From Marivita sp965656765 (lineage in GTDB: Bacteria; Pseudomonadota; Alphaproteobacteria; Rhodobacterales; Rhodobacteraceae): a stretch of DNA of 64,000 nucleotides. How positions within the stretch are numbered: the stretch's first letter is position 1; every line of letters starts with the position of its first letter. Of this stretch, positions 33,348 through 42,638 are shown piece by piece. Below the pieces are notes generated by a model. It had not been told where the DNA came from. It saw nothing but the letters and a program-made list of their open reading frames with translations, and ran no database searches. The stretch lies in assembly GCF_965656765.1 (NCBI RefSeq), contig NZ_CBFHLV010000003.1, positions 52,708 to 116,707 of the forward strand. The letters are read 5' to 3'. A program made the translations under genes and the position numbers.

Positions 33348-36118
33348 CAGTTACCCAATCTGTCAAGAAGTGCAGGCACGTGAACCTGATCGGATTTGTA
33401 GTTTCCCGTCAGCACGTGCATGACGAGGTTGACCCCAAAGCGGTACGCGATTTCGCGCTGGCGTTCGCCGGAATAGCCCCGCCCGATGGGGAAAAGCGGA
33501 TTACCGCGTTCGTCCATCGCCCATGCCGCCGCCCAGTCATTGCCGCCGATGATTACGGGGGTGACGTTGTCATTGAGGTTGCGGAACGGCATGCCTTCGA
33601 CCAATTCGGCGTCGGGTGGAGATGCTTCGACCCAGACATCGTGGCTGTTGTGGCGCCCGGGGAAGTCCTGGAGCAGGTAGAAGGTACGCGTCAGTACGTG
33701 GTCTTCGGGCAGCGGTTCAAGCGGGGGGATGTCCAGCGGTGCTGCGAGTTGTTGCAGCTTGCGTCCGTTTGGGCTGCCGGTGCCAAACCGCGCAATGTCG
33801 GCATCGCGTGTGTCGAACATGATCATCCCGCCCGAGCGTAGATAGGTGTTCAACTTGGCATATGCTTCGGCTGACGGTGTCGGCTGATCTGGCGTGATGG
33901 GCCAGTACAGGAACGGAAAAAACGCAAGTTCATCGGTTTCGAGGTTCACCGCGACAGGTTCCGCCGGTTCAACGGAGGTGCGGAAGAACAGTGTTTCGGA
34001 CAGACCAAGCAGCCCGGCCTGCGCGGTGCGATCCAAGGTGTCGTCACCCGTGATGACGTGGGCGAAAGTCACTTCAGATGTCGTTGCAAGCGCGAACTGG
34101 TCTTCAGTAGATTGTGCCTTCGCTTGCGCGGCGGGCATCAGAAGCACTGCTAAGACAAGCGCTGCGGCTTTGGTTGCGCGTGGACCCGACAAGCGACCGG
34201 AGAGGAAGAGTGATGCGACAATATCTGCGAGTAAGAGCGCAATTGCCAGAGCCAAGAGCCATCCTGCCAAAGGTGTTTCCTCGGATTGGGTCAGGCCTTC
34301 GACCGTGATGTTTGATGGCCATGTCGCAGACATGAGCGTTGCGTCTGTGTCAAGCACGTTGCGGGCCAAAGCTCGGTCTTGGCTTTGGTAGAGGCCGGGG
34401 CGCAGGTCTGGACCCAAGCTTGCGTCGATCAAATCTTCGCCTGCTACACCGGGTAGGGTACTGCCATCTGCCAAGGCGCCAAACCCGTCCAGCACCAAAT
34501 TTGGCTGCCAGATAGTGCCTGCAAGGTCTTCGGCGCTGGGTTGTGTGGCGCTACCGGCCGCAATGGCCAAACGTTCTAACATCTGCACGAATAGACCTGA
34601 CAGCGGCAATGACGACCATTCGGCGTTTGCGGTGACGTGGAACAGAATGATTTGTCCCTGACCAACTGCTTTGCGTGTGACCAACGGTGTGCCGTCGCTG
34701 AGTTGCGCAATCACCCGTTCGGCCAGAGCCGGGTCAGGCTGCGCCATGACCTGTGCTGAAACAGTGACATCTGGCGCAATCGGCAGGCCAAAGAACGGGC
34801 TGTCTTCGCTGAATTCAGCCAGTGATTTCGGCTCACCCCAGCTCATTGCGCCACCAACGCTGCGGCCCCCGGCGCGGAGGCGTACCGGAAGAAGCGGATC
34901 TTCGGTATCCCTGCTGACGTCGCTTGCGGCCAAGCGTGGCCCGGCAAAACGCAGAAGGATGCCGCCGCCGTCGAGCCAGTCGAGCAGAGCTTCTTCTTCG
35001 GCGGCGCCGAGTGTTGCCACATCAGCCAGTGCGATTACATCCGGGTTCGCCGGGATCATATCCATTAGCGCGCCGGTCAGGAGATCTGCACTGGGTTCGA
35101 GTGCCTTTTGGAGGTAGTGAAGAGGGGACAGAAGTTGCAGACCTTCACGGTCTTCACGACCGGCCATCAGCGCGACTTCGCGGCGGCGCAGGCTATCGTC
35201 TGGCAGGGTAGTGGCCCCAGCGCTGCGGTTGCCTTCGATCTCGAACCGAGTGATCCGGGCGCGCAGTTCCGATGGCAGCGCAAGAGCCGTTTCCGTTGTT
35301 GCCGCGTCGGCGTCGAATGTAGCGGTCGCGCGTGCCAATACGGCTGGATTTCCAGCCGGGTCGCGCCCTCGGGCCAACACCGTTACGTCACGTTCGCTCG
35401 CGGTTTGGGCGCGCAGTACGGTCAGAACGATATTGCCGTCTTCGAATTGTGCAGGGGCAAGACCGAGAATGGTTTGACCGGCCTGAAACACCGTGACGGT
35501 GCCTCGGGTCTCAAGTTCGCTCAAAAGGGTTTCTCGGGCGTCATGTTCAAGACCGTCTGACATCCAGTAGGTGTCGAAATCACCGTCGGGCAAAAGTTCA
35601 AGAGCGCGATCCACTTGGGTTGAGTTAAGATCCCATGGCTCTGGTGCCAAACCGACGATGCGGGCGCGCAGGTCGTCGGCTGTTTGAAAGCTGGTGGGTT
35701 CCGGCGCGGTCAGTTTGATTAGTGCCACACGACGGTCATCGCGCGCTGCCTGAACCATCAAACTGTCAAGTGCTTGGGTTCTGGCGCGCCAGCTTGCGGC
35801 GCTGGCCCATGACCCGTCCATGACCACCAAGAGTGGGCCATCATTTGCCGCCAGATCATCAGTTTCCGGGTTCAGGATTGGACCTGCGAGGCCAATGATC
35901 AACGCGGCAACCGCTAGCATACGCAACAGCAGCAGCCACCATGGTGTTCGGTCGCTGACCTGATCGTCATCCTTTAGGCCAAGCAAGAGAACCACGCCTG
36001 GGAACACGCGGCGGATCGGGGCAGGTGGCACTGCCCGCAAGATCAACCAGAGGATCGGCAGCGTAAGAAGCGCCAGAAGTAGCCAAGGAGTTGCGAAACC
36101 GATGCCAAATAGCGTCAT
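33347..36118 (-). CDS. BatA-domain / DUF4159 membrane protein
   Basis: A 923-residue inner-membrane protein. The N-terminal BatA-type helix pair (PWLLLALLTLPILWLILRAV; WWLLLLRMLAVAALIIGLAG) precedes a vWA-like domain in which the MIDAS region reads LLVVMDGSWASAASW. Hydrophobic helices follow at about residues 635-680. The C-terminal ~210 residues form a DUF4159 domain (LAFFPFLYWPITPDQPTPS, GGMIMFDTRDADIARF). It is the third gene of the MoxR operon and overlaps the DUF58 gene by 4 bases. In known clusters these proteins accompany MoxR in cofactor insertion or envelope stress; the target here is unknown. Confidence 0.82.
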   Translation of the reverse strand: MTLFGIGFATPWLLLALLTLPILWLILRAVPPAPIRRVFPGVVLLLGLKDDDQVSDRTPWWLLLLRMLAVAALIIGLAGPILNPETDDLAANDGPLLVVMDGSWASAASWRARTQALDSLMVQAARDDRRVALIKLTAPEPTSFQTADDLRARIVGLAPEPWDLNSTQVDRALELLPDGDFDTYWMSDGLEHDARETLLSELETRGTVTVFQAGQTILGLAPAQFEDGNIVLTVLRAQTASERDVTVLARGRDPAGNPAVLARATATFDADAATTETALALPSELRARITRFEIEGNRSAGATTLPDDSLRRREVALMAGREDREGLQLLSPLHYLQKALEPSADLLTGALMDMIPANPDVIALADVATLGAAEEEALLDWLDGGGILLRFAGPRLAASDVSRDTEDPLLPVRLRAGGRSVGGAMSWGEPKSLAEFSEDSPFFGLPIAPDVTVSAQVMAQPDPALAERVIAQLSDGTPLVTRKAVGQGQIILFHVTANAEWSSLPLSGLFVQMLERLAIAAGSATQPSAEDLAGTIWQPNLVLDGFGALADGSTLPGVAGEDLIDASLGPDLRPGLYQSQDRALARNVLDTDATLMSATWPSNITVEGLTQSEETPLAGWLLALAIALLLADIVASLFLSGRLSGPRATKAAALVLAVLLMPAAQAKAQSTEDQFALATTSEVTFAHVITGDDTLDRTAQAGLLGLSETLFFRTSVEPAEPVAVNLETDELAFFPFLYWPITPDQPTPSAEAYAKLNTYLRSGGMIMFDTRDADIARFGTGSPNGRKLQQLAAPLDIPPLEPLPEDHVLTRTFYLLQDFPGRHNSHDVWVEASPPDAELVEGMPFRNLNDNVTPVIIGGNDWAAAWAMDERGNPLFPIGRGYSGERQREIAYRFGVNLVMHVLTGNYKSDQVHVPALLDRLGN

Positions 36119-36990
36119 CCGTGAGCCCCATCCATAGCCCGGTAAATCCAGAGAAGCGCGGATTGCGCGCTGTCGCTTGTGTGGTGGCTTAGGTATTGCC
36201 AGCCGGTCAGGCGCGACAGCTGTTCCAACCGGTCTTTGCGTTCAGCGAGGCGATCAAGATAGCGCGCTCGCAGATCGCCGGCTTTGAGCGTTTCGTGTAT
36301 CAAGCCGCCGCCAACGCTTTGGAAAATCGTACGTCCGTCGAAGGGAAAATTTTCTTCACTCGGATCGAGAATTTGCACCAATGCGCCGCGGACCCCTCGG
36401 TCTGCCGCCTTGGTCAAAGCGGCCTCAACGGGGGCCGGATCACCCAAAAAATCGGAAAAGAAAATCGCACGAGATTGCGGGATCATGCCGCGTGCTTCGG
36501 GTTCGGAATAATCGTCGACGTCATCGACCGACAGCATCTCGGCCAGACGGGTAATTTGTGCTTGGCCTCGGCGCGGAGGCAGGTCGAACCCGGTAAGGCC
36601 GACACGTTCTCCTCCTCGGACCAGCAGGATCGAACCGGCCAGCGCAAGGGTGCGCGCGCGGTCGGCTTTTGTGCTGAGATTTGCATCTGAGGCAAAACGC
36701 ATCGACGCAGCCTGATCGACCCATAGTATGACGCTTTGAGCAATTTGCCATTCTCGCTCGCGCACAAACTGCGTATCGCTGCGTGCAGATCTCCGCCAAT
36801 CAACATCCCGCAGCGCATCGCCCTGTTGTAATGGGCGGTATTGCCAAAAATCATCACCAAGCCCAGAGCGCCGCCGCCCATGTTCACCCAGCAGGACGGT
36901 TCCTGCAAGGTGTTCAGCCCGGGCCAAAAGCGCGGGGAGTTTGGCGGCTTCTTCTTCCGAACGTTGGCGAAGGGCAGTGACTGTCGTCAC
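36115..36990 (-). CDS. DUF58 domain-containing protein
   Basis: A 291-residue protein. The DUF58 signature YRPLQQGDALRDVDWRRSAR (about residues 51-70) is clear, followed by a vWA-like fold (SVILWVDQAASMRF at about 86-99). These proteins act with MoxR ATPases as adaptors. The GTG start at 36990 overlaps the moxR stop by 4 bases, and the stop overlaps the BatA/DUF4159 gene, so translation is coupled. No membrane helix is visible, so it is presumably cytosolic, bound to the membrane partners. Confidence 0.9.
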   Translation of the reverse strand: MTTVTALRQRSEEEAAKLPALLARAEHLAGTVLLGEHGRRRSGLGDDFWQYRPLQQGDALRDVDWRRSARSDTQFVREREWQIAQSVILWVDQAASMRFASDANLSTKADRARTLALAGSILLVRGGERVGLTGFDLPPRRGQAQITRLAEMLSVDDVDDYSEPEARGMIPQSRAIFFSDFLGDPAPVEAALTKAADRGVRGALVQILDPSEENFPFDGRTIFQSVGGGLIHETLKAGDLRARYLDRLAERKDRLEQLSRLTGWQYLSHHTSDSAQSALLWIYRAMDGAHG

Positions 36991-37994
36991 GCAGCCGCCT
37001 CGGTCGCCACCATACGATGGGCTACTTCGTCAATCAGGTTGCCAAGGTCTTCGCCGCGTGCCCGTGCCGAGAAGGTCAGCGCCATACGGTGGGTCAGAAC
37101 GGGGCGCGCCATGTTGATCACGTCCTCTGGTGCAGGTGCAAGCCGCCCTTTGAGCAGTGCGCGCGCGCGGACCGTGAGCATCAACGCCTGAGCGGCGCGC
37201 GGGCCGGGGCCCCATGCCACGGTGTCTTTCACGCGATCACTGGCCAGCGGGTCGTGCGGTCGGAATGCGCGAACAAGGTCGAGGATCATCTCGACCACGG
37301 CATCGCCCACAGGCATTCGGCGCAACAGTTTCTGTGCCGCGATCAATTCGGCGGCTGTGAACACACCATACGCCTCGGCCTCTTCTGCGCCGGTTGTGGC
37401 CATCAGGATTTCTTTTTCTGTCTGTCTATCCGGATATTGAACGTCGATCTGAACCAAAAAGCGGTCGAGCTGCGCTTCGGGAAGCGGATAAGTGCCTTCT
37501 TGCTCAATCGGGTTCTGGGTGGCGAGAACGTGGAACGGAGCCTCAAGCGGGCGGGTTTCGCCGGCAACGGTTACGACCTTTTCCTGCATTGCCTGCAACA
37601 GAGCGGATTGTGTGCGTGGTGAGGCACGGTTGATTTCGTCTGCCATCAAAAGCTGGCAGAAAATTGGCCCGGGAATGAACTTGAAGGCGCGGCTGCCATC
37701 GGTCCCGGTTTCCAGAACCTCGGAGCCTAAAATGTCGGCTGGCATCAAGTCGGGTGTGAACTGAACCCGGCTGCCGTTGAGCCCCATCACGGTCGAGACC
37801 GTTTCGACAAGTCGGGTCTTGCCGAGACCCGGCAAGCCGATCAGCAACCCGTGGCCACCACATAGGAGTGATGTCAGGGTCAGTTCGACAACGCGTTCCT
37901 GACCGATAAAGCGACGGGTGATCGCCGTCTTGGCCTGCGCCAGCTTGTCTTCCAGCGCTTCGATCTCAGCGACCAAATCTTCGGCTGCGACCAT
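36987..37994 (-). CDS. MoxR-family AAA+ ATPase
   Basis: A 335-residue ATPase, first gene of the operon. The Walker A motif is GLPGLGKT (about residues 54-61), Walker B is LLMADEINRASP, and sensor 1 is VLATQNPIEQEGTYPLPEAQ. The C-terminal lid domain starts near 245. MoxR proteins are chaperone-like, working with vWA-domain partners to mature or activate specific protein complexes. RBS AAGGGAG precedes ATG 37994. The divergent DUF1285 gene starts 58 bases away, so both may share one control region. Confidence 0.93.
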   Translation of the reverse strand: MVAAEDLVAEIEALEDKLAQAKTAITRRFIGQERVVELTLTSLLCGGHGLLIGLPGLGKTRLVETVSTVMGLNGSRVQFTPDLMPADILGSEVLETGTDGSRAFKFIPGPIFCQLLMADEINRASPRTQSALLQAMQEKVVTVAGETRPLEAPFHVLATQNPIEQEGTYPLPEAQLDRFLVQIDVQYPDRQTEKEILMATTGAEEAEAYGVFTAAELIAAQKLLRRMPVGDAVVEMILDLVRAFRPHDPLASDRVKDTVAWGPGPRAAQALMLTVRARALLKGRLAPAPEDVINMARPVLTHRMALTFSARARGEDLGNLIDEVAHRMVATEAAA

Positions 37995-38052
37995 GACGTG
38001 TCTCCCTTGCGCATTACATTGGTTTCAGGAAAGTGTAACGCGCAAAGGGGAA

Positions 38053-38655
38053 ATGGCAAAAGCAATGAGCGCACAAGATCGTGTTATTCCGTCCGCAGAA
38101 GGCATCGCTGCCTCTGTTCGCGCCACCAAGAGTAAAGGTTTGCCGCCCGTGCACCTTTGGAATCCGCCGTTTTGCGGGGATTTGGATATGCGTATCGCGC
38201 GGGACGGGACTTGGTTCTACATGGGCACGCCGATTGGGCGCGCGCCGTTGGTCAAACTGTTTTCGTCAATTTTGCGGAAAGATGGCGATAAGTACTTTCT
38301 CGTCACGCCGGTCGAGAAGGTTGGGATCACCGTAGACGATGCACCGTTTGTGGCCATCGATTTCGATGTGTCGGGCGACGGTGAAGCGCAGGTTTTGACC
38401 TTTACCACACATGTCGGGGATACGGTTGCAGCGGGACCTGACAACCCTATACGCGTTGAACGCGATGCCAAGACTGGAGAGCCGTCGCCGTATGTTTTGG
38501 TTCGTGCCAACCTTGAGGCGCTGATCGACCGCAAAAGCTTTTACCGCTTGGTCGAATGCGGGGCGCATCATGAAGTGGATGGCGCAAGCTGGTTCGGGGT
38601 GTGGTCGGGCAGTTCTTTTTTCCCGATTATCCCCTCCTCAGAGCTTCCCGATTGA
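38053..38655 (+). CDS. DUF1285 domain-containing protein
   Basis: A 200-residue cytosolic protein of family DUF1285, with the typical block PPVHLWNPPFCGDLDMRIAR near residue 30 and DGTWFYMGTPIGRAPLVKLF. Structures of the family show a double beta-roll fold thought to act in signalling or stress response; no reaction is known. It is divergent from the MoxR operon. Two starts are possible: ATG 38053 close to AAAGGGG, and ATG 38065 with wider spacing. Neither is decisive. Confidence 0.85.
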   Translation: MAKAMSAQDRVIPSAEGIAASVRATKSKGLPPVHLWNPPFCGDLDMRIARDGTWFYMGTPIGRAPLVKLFSSILRKDGDKYFLVTPVEKVGITVDDAPFVAIDFDVSGDGEAQVLTFTTHVGDTVAAGPDNPIRVERDAKTGEPSPYVLVRANLEALIDRKSFYRLVECGAHHEVDGASWFGVWSGSSFFPIIPSSELPD

Positions 38656-38703
38656 GGTGCACTGAAAGTTGGTTCGCACGGCGTTGTCCGCAAAACGAGC
38701 GCA

Positions 38704-39522
38704 TCAGTCGCCCAGTTTGGCGTGCACTTCTTCCAGATCAATCTCGCCGATGGGCATCTTGTTGCCCGGGTTTTCGAAATCGTATTTGAACAGGTCGAAA
38801 TCTTTTTTGTAGATCTCGTAGATCAGATGCATCGACAGGTCGTCGAAATAATCCTCAACCGGATGGGCGCGTTTTGGGCCGTGCCCTTCGCTTTCGTTGA
38901 AGCGGGGGATCGTGGTCAAATCGATTTTCTGTTTTGTTTCAACATGCTCTAGAACGTCGGCCATCCCGTCGTTAAAGCTTTCGGTCCAGAAGATGTTGTC
39001 GTAACGACCACCGTTCACGATGAACGTGCTGATATGCCCCGACATGGCCGACCAGTGAATGTCCGGATCCATTGGGCGACGCCAGCGAATGGTGTCGCGC
39101 GCGAACAAGAGGAAGCGACGGAAGCTTTTGACCTGATCGAATTCCTGTTTACCGTCATCGCCGCCGACTTCGATCCCGTATTTCTGGATCAGAAGTGGTA
39201 CAAGGTTGCCCCGATACCGTTTGCCGTTGCGCTGGATGCCGCAAATCTTGTCGAAGAACGAACTCAGGATGCGAGTATACGGATTGCGCACACAGGTAAA
39301 CGAATAGGTATCATGCGCCTGAATGCGTTGTGTGATCGGGTCTTTGCTGTGGTCCAGAGCCCATTTGTGCAGGCCGTTTTGCGCATCATGGATGTCACCC
39401 TCAAAGAATTCACCATGATCAGAATAATACATGATCTGACCAATGGTCGAACATGCGCATTTGGGAACCACGCGATAGACCATGCTTTCGCTTTCGGTCA
39501 TCCACGTTCCGGGAAAACCCAT
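38704..39522 (-). CDS. Sulfotransferase family 2 (carbohydrate type)
   Basis: A 272-residue cytosolic PAPS-dependent sulfotransferase. The 5'-phosphosulfate-binding loop is VVPKCACSTIGQI (about residues 18-30), matching the eukaryotic Golgi carbohydrate sulfotransferase pattern (VPKxACxS). The 3'-phosphate-binding block is FTCVRNPYTRILSSFFDKI. It would sulfate a sugar of a surface glycan. The start is ATG 39522, with a clear GGAGG 9 bases upstream; the longer TTG-started frame to 39603 lacks a ribosome site. It is divergent from the GT14-type glycosyltransferase gene at 39663, implying common use. Confidence 0.87.
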   Translation of the reverse strand: MGFPGTWMTESESMVYRVVPKCACSTIGQIMYYSDHGEFFEGDIHDAQNGLHKWALDHSKDPITQRIQAHDTYSFTCVRNPYTRILSSFFDKICGIQRNGKRYRGNLVPLLIQKYGIEVGGDDGKQEFDQVKSFRRFLLFARDTIRWRRPMDPDIHWSAMSGHISTFIVNGGRYDNIFWTESFNDGMADVLEHVETKQKIDLTTIPRFNESEGHGPKRAHPVEDYFDDLSMHLIYEIYKKDFDLFKYDFENPGNKMPIGEIDLEEVHAKLGD

Positions 39523-39662
39523 AATCTGCTGCCTCCAGCCTCGTTCCGGGCTCTTGTCGTCCGGTAACGTAAACAAAAAATCAAATAAAGTCGGTTTATT
39601 CAATGACTGAACACGCTTATCACTACAAGAACGAGGTAAAAATAGGGCAAATGCGGACCTGA

Positions 39663-41240
39663 ATGGCGAATGTTGCCTTCATACTCCTGTGTCACAAGGA
39701 CCCGGACGCAATCATCCGACAGGCGCTGAGCCTGACAGCGGTCGGAGATTTCATATCCATTCACTTTGATGCGCGTGCCGACGCCCAAGCATACAAAGCG
39801 ATTCAAACCGCGCTTTCTGACAATCCAAACGTGACCTTTGCCAAGAAGCGAATCAAGTGTGGTTGGGGGGAATGGTCGCTGGTTCAAGCCACGCTTTATG
39901 CCGTCGAAGCAGCAGTGGACGCGTTTCCGCGGGCTACCCATTTCTATATGCTGTCTGGCGATTGTCAGGCGATCAAGACTGCCGAATATGCCCATGCCTA
40001 TCTAGACCGCGTGGATGCGGATTTCATCGAAAGCTTTGATTTCTTCGCATCCGACTGGATCAAGACTGGGATGAAAGAAGAGAGGCTGATTTACCGCCAC
40101 TACTTCAACGAACGCACGCACAAAACGATTTTCTACCAGAGCTATCAGCTGCAAAAAAAGCTCGGTTTGACACGGAAAATTCCCGAAGATCTCGAGATCC
40201 AGATTGGCAGTCAATGGTGGTGTCTGCGTCGCCGCACAATCGAGGCAATCCTCGATTTTGTCGGGAAGCGACGCGATGTCATGCGTTTTTTCAGTACCAC
40301 ATGGATCCCGGACGAGACTTTCTTTCAGACTCTGGTTCGGCATCTGGTGCCGGAGAACGAGATTGAGTGCCGGACGCTGACCTTTTTGATGTTCTCGGAT
40401 TACGGGATGCCGGTCACGTTTTATAACGACCATTTCGATTTGCTGCTGAGCCAGGACTTTCTGTTTGCCCGCAAGATCAGCCCTGAGGCGTTGCAACTGA
40501 AAGAACGGCTGGGATCGCTTTATTCGGCCAAGGGTGTCAATTTCGAGATCTCAAACGAAGGTCGGTCGCTTTACAAGTTTCTTACTGGTAAAGGCCGGAT
40601 CGGGCGTCGTTTTGCGCCGCGGTTCTGGGAAACCGAAAGCACGTTGGGCCGAGAACGCGAGTTGCTTATCGTGGTGTGCAAAAAATGGCATGTCGCAAAG
40701 CGGCTGGTGTCACGTATTCGGCAGCTGACCAATGTTCCGTGCATCGAATACCTGTTCAACGAAGAGGACACCGATCTTCTGGATATGGGGGGGATTCAGT
40801 CGACGCTTGGGAAACGCCACCGTCACCGCCGGTCTTTGATGCGGATGCTGTTCGATTACTACGACACGGATCGGATGGTCGTTTGCATGGATCCCGGAAA
40901 CCTGGAACTTCTCGAAGATTTCTGCCGCGATCGTGCAACCACGCGATTGCTTGAAATCAACTGTACGTTTTCCGACGACTATCTGATCGGTCATGCGATG
41001 CGGGTTGGGCTGGCCGGTGAACGTACGCCGCAGGAAACGCTTGAACGGCTGCTTCCGACAATTCGTAATGACATTGTTCACGAAAGTGACCGCATCCGTG
41101 ACGCTGAATTCGAAAATCACCTGCGTATCCGCGAGGAAGACAGCATCGAGGCCAATGCGACGGCTTTGGCCAGCTTTTTGTCGATTGCGCCTGAACAAGC
41201 GCTCGACATTGCGCGAACTGACCACCTGTTTGCAGATTGA
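39663..41240 (+). CDS. GT14-type (core-2/I-branching) glycosyltransferase with C-terminal unknown domain
   Basis: A 525-residue protein. Residues 1-~310 match the Branch/GT14 family of beta-1,6-N-acetylglucosaminyl- or xylosyltransferases: FILLCHKDPDAI at the N-terminus, HFYMLSGDCQAI (about 93-104), GSQWWCLRR (182-190) and WIPDETFFQTL (214-224), whose Glu is the likely catalytic base. Residues ~330-525 form a separate domain (RELLIVVCKKWHVAKRL...) of unknown role, associated in Rhodobacteraceae annotations with DUF5928. A paralogue with a different C-terminus lies at 60.2-61.9 kb. It is divergent from a sulfotransferase gene and followed by a HIT gene after 11 bases. Confidence 0.85.
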   Translation: MANVAFILLCHKDPDAIIRQALSLTAVGDFISIHFDARADAQAYKAIQTALSDNPNVTFAKKRIKCGWGEWSLVQATLYAVEAAVDAFPRATHFYMLSGDCQAIKTAEYAHAYLDRVDADFIESFDFFASDWIKTGMKEERLIYRHYFNERTHKTIFYQSYQLQKKLGLTRKIPEDLEIQIGSQWWCLRRRTIEAILDFVGKRRDVMRFFSTTWIPDETFFQTLVRHLVPENEIECRTLTFLMFSDYGMPVTFYNDHFDLLLSQDFLFARKISPEALQLKERLGSLYSAKGVNFEISNEGRSLYKFLTGKGRIGRRFAPRFWETESTLGRERELLIVVCKKWHVAKRLVSRIRQLTNVPCIEYLFNEEDTDLLDMGGIQSTLGKRHRHRRSLMRMLFDYYDTDRMVVCMDPGNLELLEDFCRDRATTRLLEINCTFSDDYLIGHAMRVGLAGERTPQETLERLLPTIRNDIVHESDRIRDAEFENHLRIREEDSIEANATALASFLSIAPEQALDIARTDHLFAD

Positions 41241-41251
41241 GGAACCGCCAT

Positions 41252-41623
41252 ATGGCTTATGTCTATGATGATCAGAATGTCTTTGCCAAAATTCTACGGG
41301 GAGAGATCCCGAACGATACTGTTATGGAAACCGAACACAGCCTGGCCTTTCGCGATATTCAGCCGCAGGCGCCGGTGCATGTTCTGGTAATCCCTAAAGG
41401 CCCGTATGTCTGCTATGATCATTTTGCGAGCGACGCCAGCGATGCTGAGATCGTTGATTTTAATCGCACAATTGCTGCGGTCTGCAAGCAAGAGGGCGTA
41501 CAGGCTGATGGCTACCGGATTATATCGAACGCAGGCGATGCCGGGGTGCAGGAAGTGCCGCATCTGCACATTCACGTTCTGGGCGGACGTGGGCTTGGGC
41601 GTATGTTGCAGCCTGCGCGTTGA
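41252..41623 (+). CDS. HIT-family nucleotide-binding protein
   Basis: A 123-residue histidine-triad protein of the HINT branch, which hydrolyses adenosine phosphoramidates and related AMP conjugates. The triad motif HLHIHVLGG is at about residues 104-112, and the N-terminal FAKILRGEIPNDTV is typical. The ATG at 41252 follows GAGGA with good spacing; the TTG-started frame at 41237 is not needed. It starts 11 bases after the GT14 gene, so it is probably carried on the same transcript. Confidence 0.93.
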   Translation: MAYVYDDQNVFAKILRGEIPNDTVMETEHSLAFRDIQPQAPVHVLVIPKGPYVCYDHFASDASDAEIVDFNRTIAAVCKQEGVQADGYRIISNAGDAGVQEVPHLHIHVLGGRGLGRMLQPAR

Positions 41624-41644
41624 TGCGCAGAAAGTAGCGTTCGG

Positions 41645-42562
41645 TTAGGCGGAACGCGTCAACGACAAGAACACATCTTCCAGATCGGCCTGTTCTGTGC
41701 GCACATCGCGGATGCGCACACCGTTGTCGCGAAGCATGGTCAGCACGTCTTCGGCTGTGGTTTGCCGGGCGCGGTAGCTCACTGCCAACGTGCCATCCTC
41801 GCGGGTTGTGATGCCGATGCCTTCGACCTCGGGAAGCACGCCGATCTCGGCATCGGGTTGGATCACCATGGTTTTGGCATCCAGCGCACCCAACAAGTTG
41901 CGGGTGCTGTCGCGGGCAACGACCTCGCCGTGATTGATAATTGCGATCTCGTCGCACATCTCTTCGGCCTCTTCGAGATAATGCGTCGTCAGAATGATGG
42001 TCATTCCGTTTTCGCGATTAAGCTTGCGAACATTGTTCCAAAGCATCTGGCGTAGTTCGATGTCGACGCCCGCAGTTGGTTCATCCAGCACGAGCACATG
42101 TGGGCGGTGGACCAGTGCTTTGCCCAAGAGCAATCGCCGCCGCATGCCGCCCGAAAGAGTCCGAGCATAGGCCTCGGCTTTGTCGCTGAGGCCGATCATT
42201 TCGAGAATCTCATCAGAGCGACGCTCTGATTTTGGTACACCGTAAAGCCCAGCTTGTACTTCGAGCGCTCCACGTGGCGTGAAGAAAGGATCAAGGTTTA
42301 GTTCTTGCGGCATCACACCAATAGAGGCACGCGACTGGCGCGGGTTCACGTCCTGATCCCAGCCCCAAATCGTCACTTTGCCGGCGGATTTGGTCACGAG
42401 TCCTGCAAGGATATTGATCAGCGTAGATTTGCCAGCGCCGTTCGGTCCCAAAAGCCCGAACACCGATCCCTGCGGAATGGTCAGGTCTATACCTTTCAGG
42501 GCCTCTTTGCCGCCGGAATAGGTTTTGTGCAGACCTTCGATCTCAATGGCGCTCTGTGTCAT
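41645..42562 (-). CDS. ABC transporter ATP-binding protein (DrrA-like), orphan
   Basis: A 305-residue ATPase of the DrrA/CcmA multidrug-type family. Walker A is GPNGAGKST (about residues 40-48), the signature is LSGGMRRR, and Walker B is VLVLDEPTAGVD. The C-terminal ~75 residues form the small domain seen in this group (LGALDAKTMVIQPDAEIGVL...). No permease gene is adjacent: the neighbours are a convergent HIT gene and a divergent zinc-finger gene. The partner must be encoded elsewhere. ATG 42562 starts the domain; the longer frame to 42604 overlaps the control region. Confidence 0.92.
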   Translation of the reverse strand: MTQSAIEIEGLHKTYSGGKEALKGIDLTIPQGSVFGLLGPNGAGKSTLINILAGLVTKSAGKVTIWGWDQDVNPRQSRASIGVMPQELNLDPFFTPRGALEVQAGLYGVPKSERRSDEILEMIGLSDKAEAYARTLSGGMRRRLLLGKALVHRPHVLVLDEPTAGVDIELRQMLWNNVRKLNRENGMTIILTTHYLEEAEEMCDEIAIINHGEVVARDSTRNLLGALDAKTMVIQPDAEIGVLPEVEGIGITTREDGTLAVSYRARQTTAEDVLTMLRDNGVRIRDVRTEQADLEDVFLSLTRSA

Positions 42563-42638
42563 CGCTATCTCTTGCTCCCTTGGTCGTGTCGTCTTAAACC
42601 GCACCTAGTGGAAAACACCAATGAAGGAAACGCAGCAG

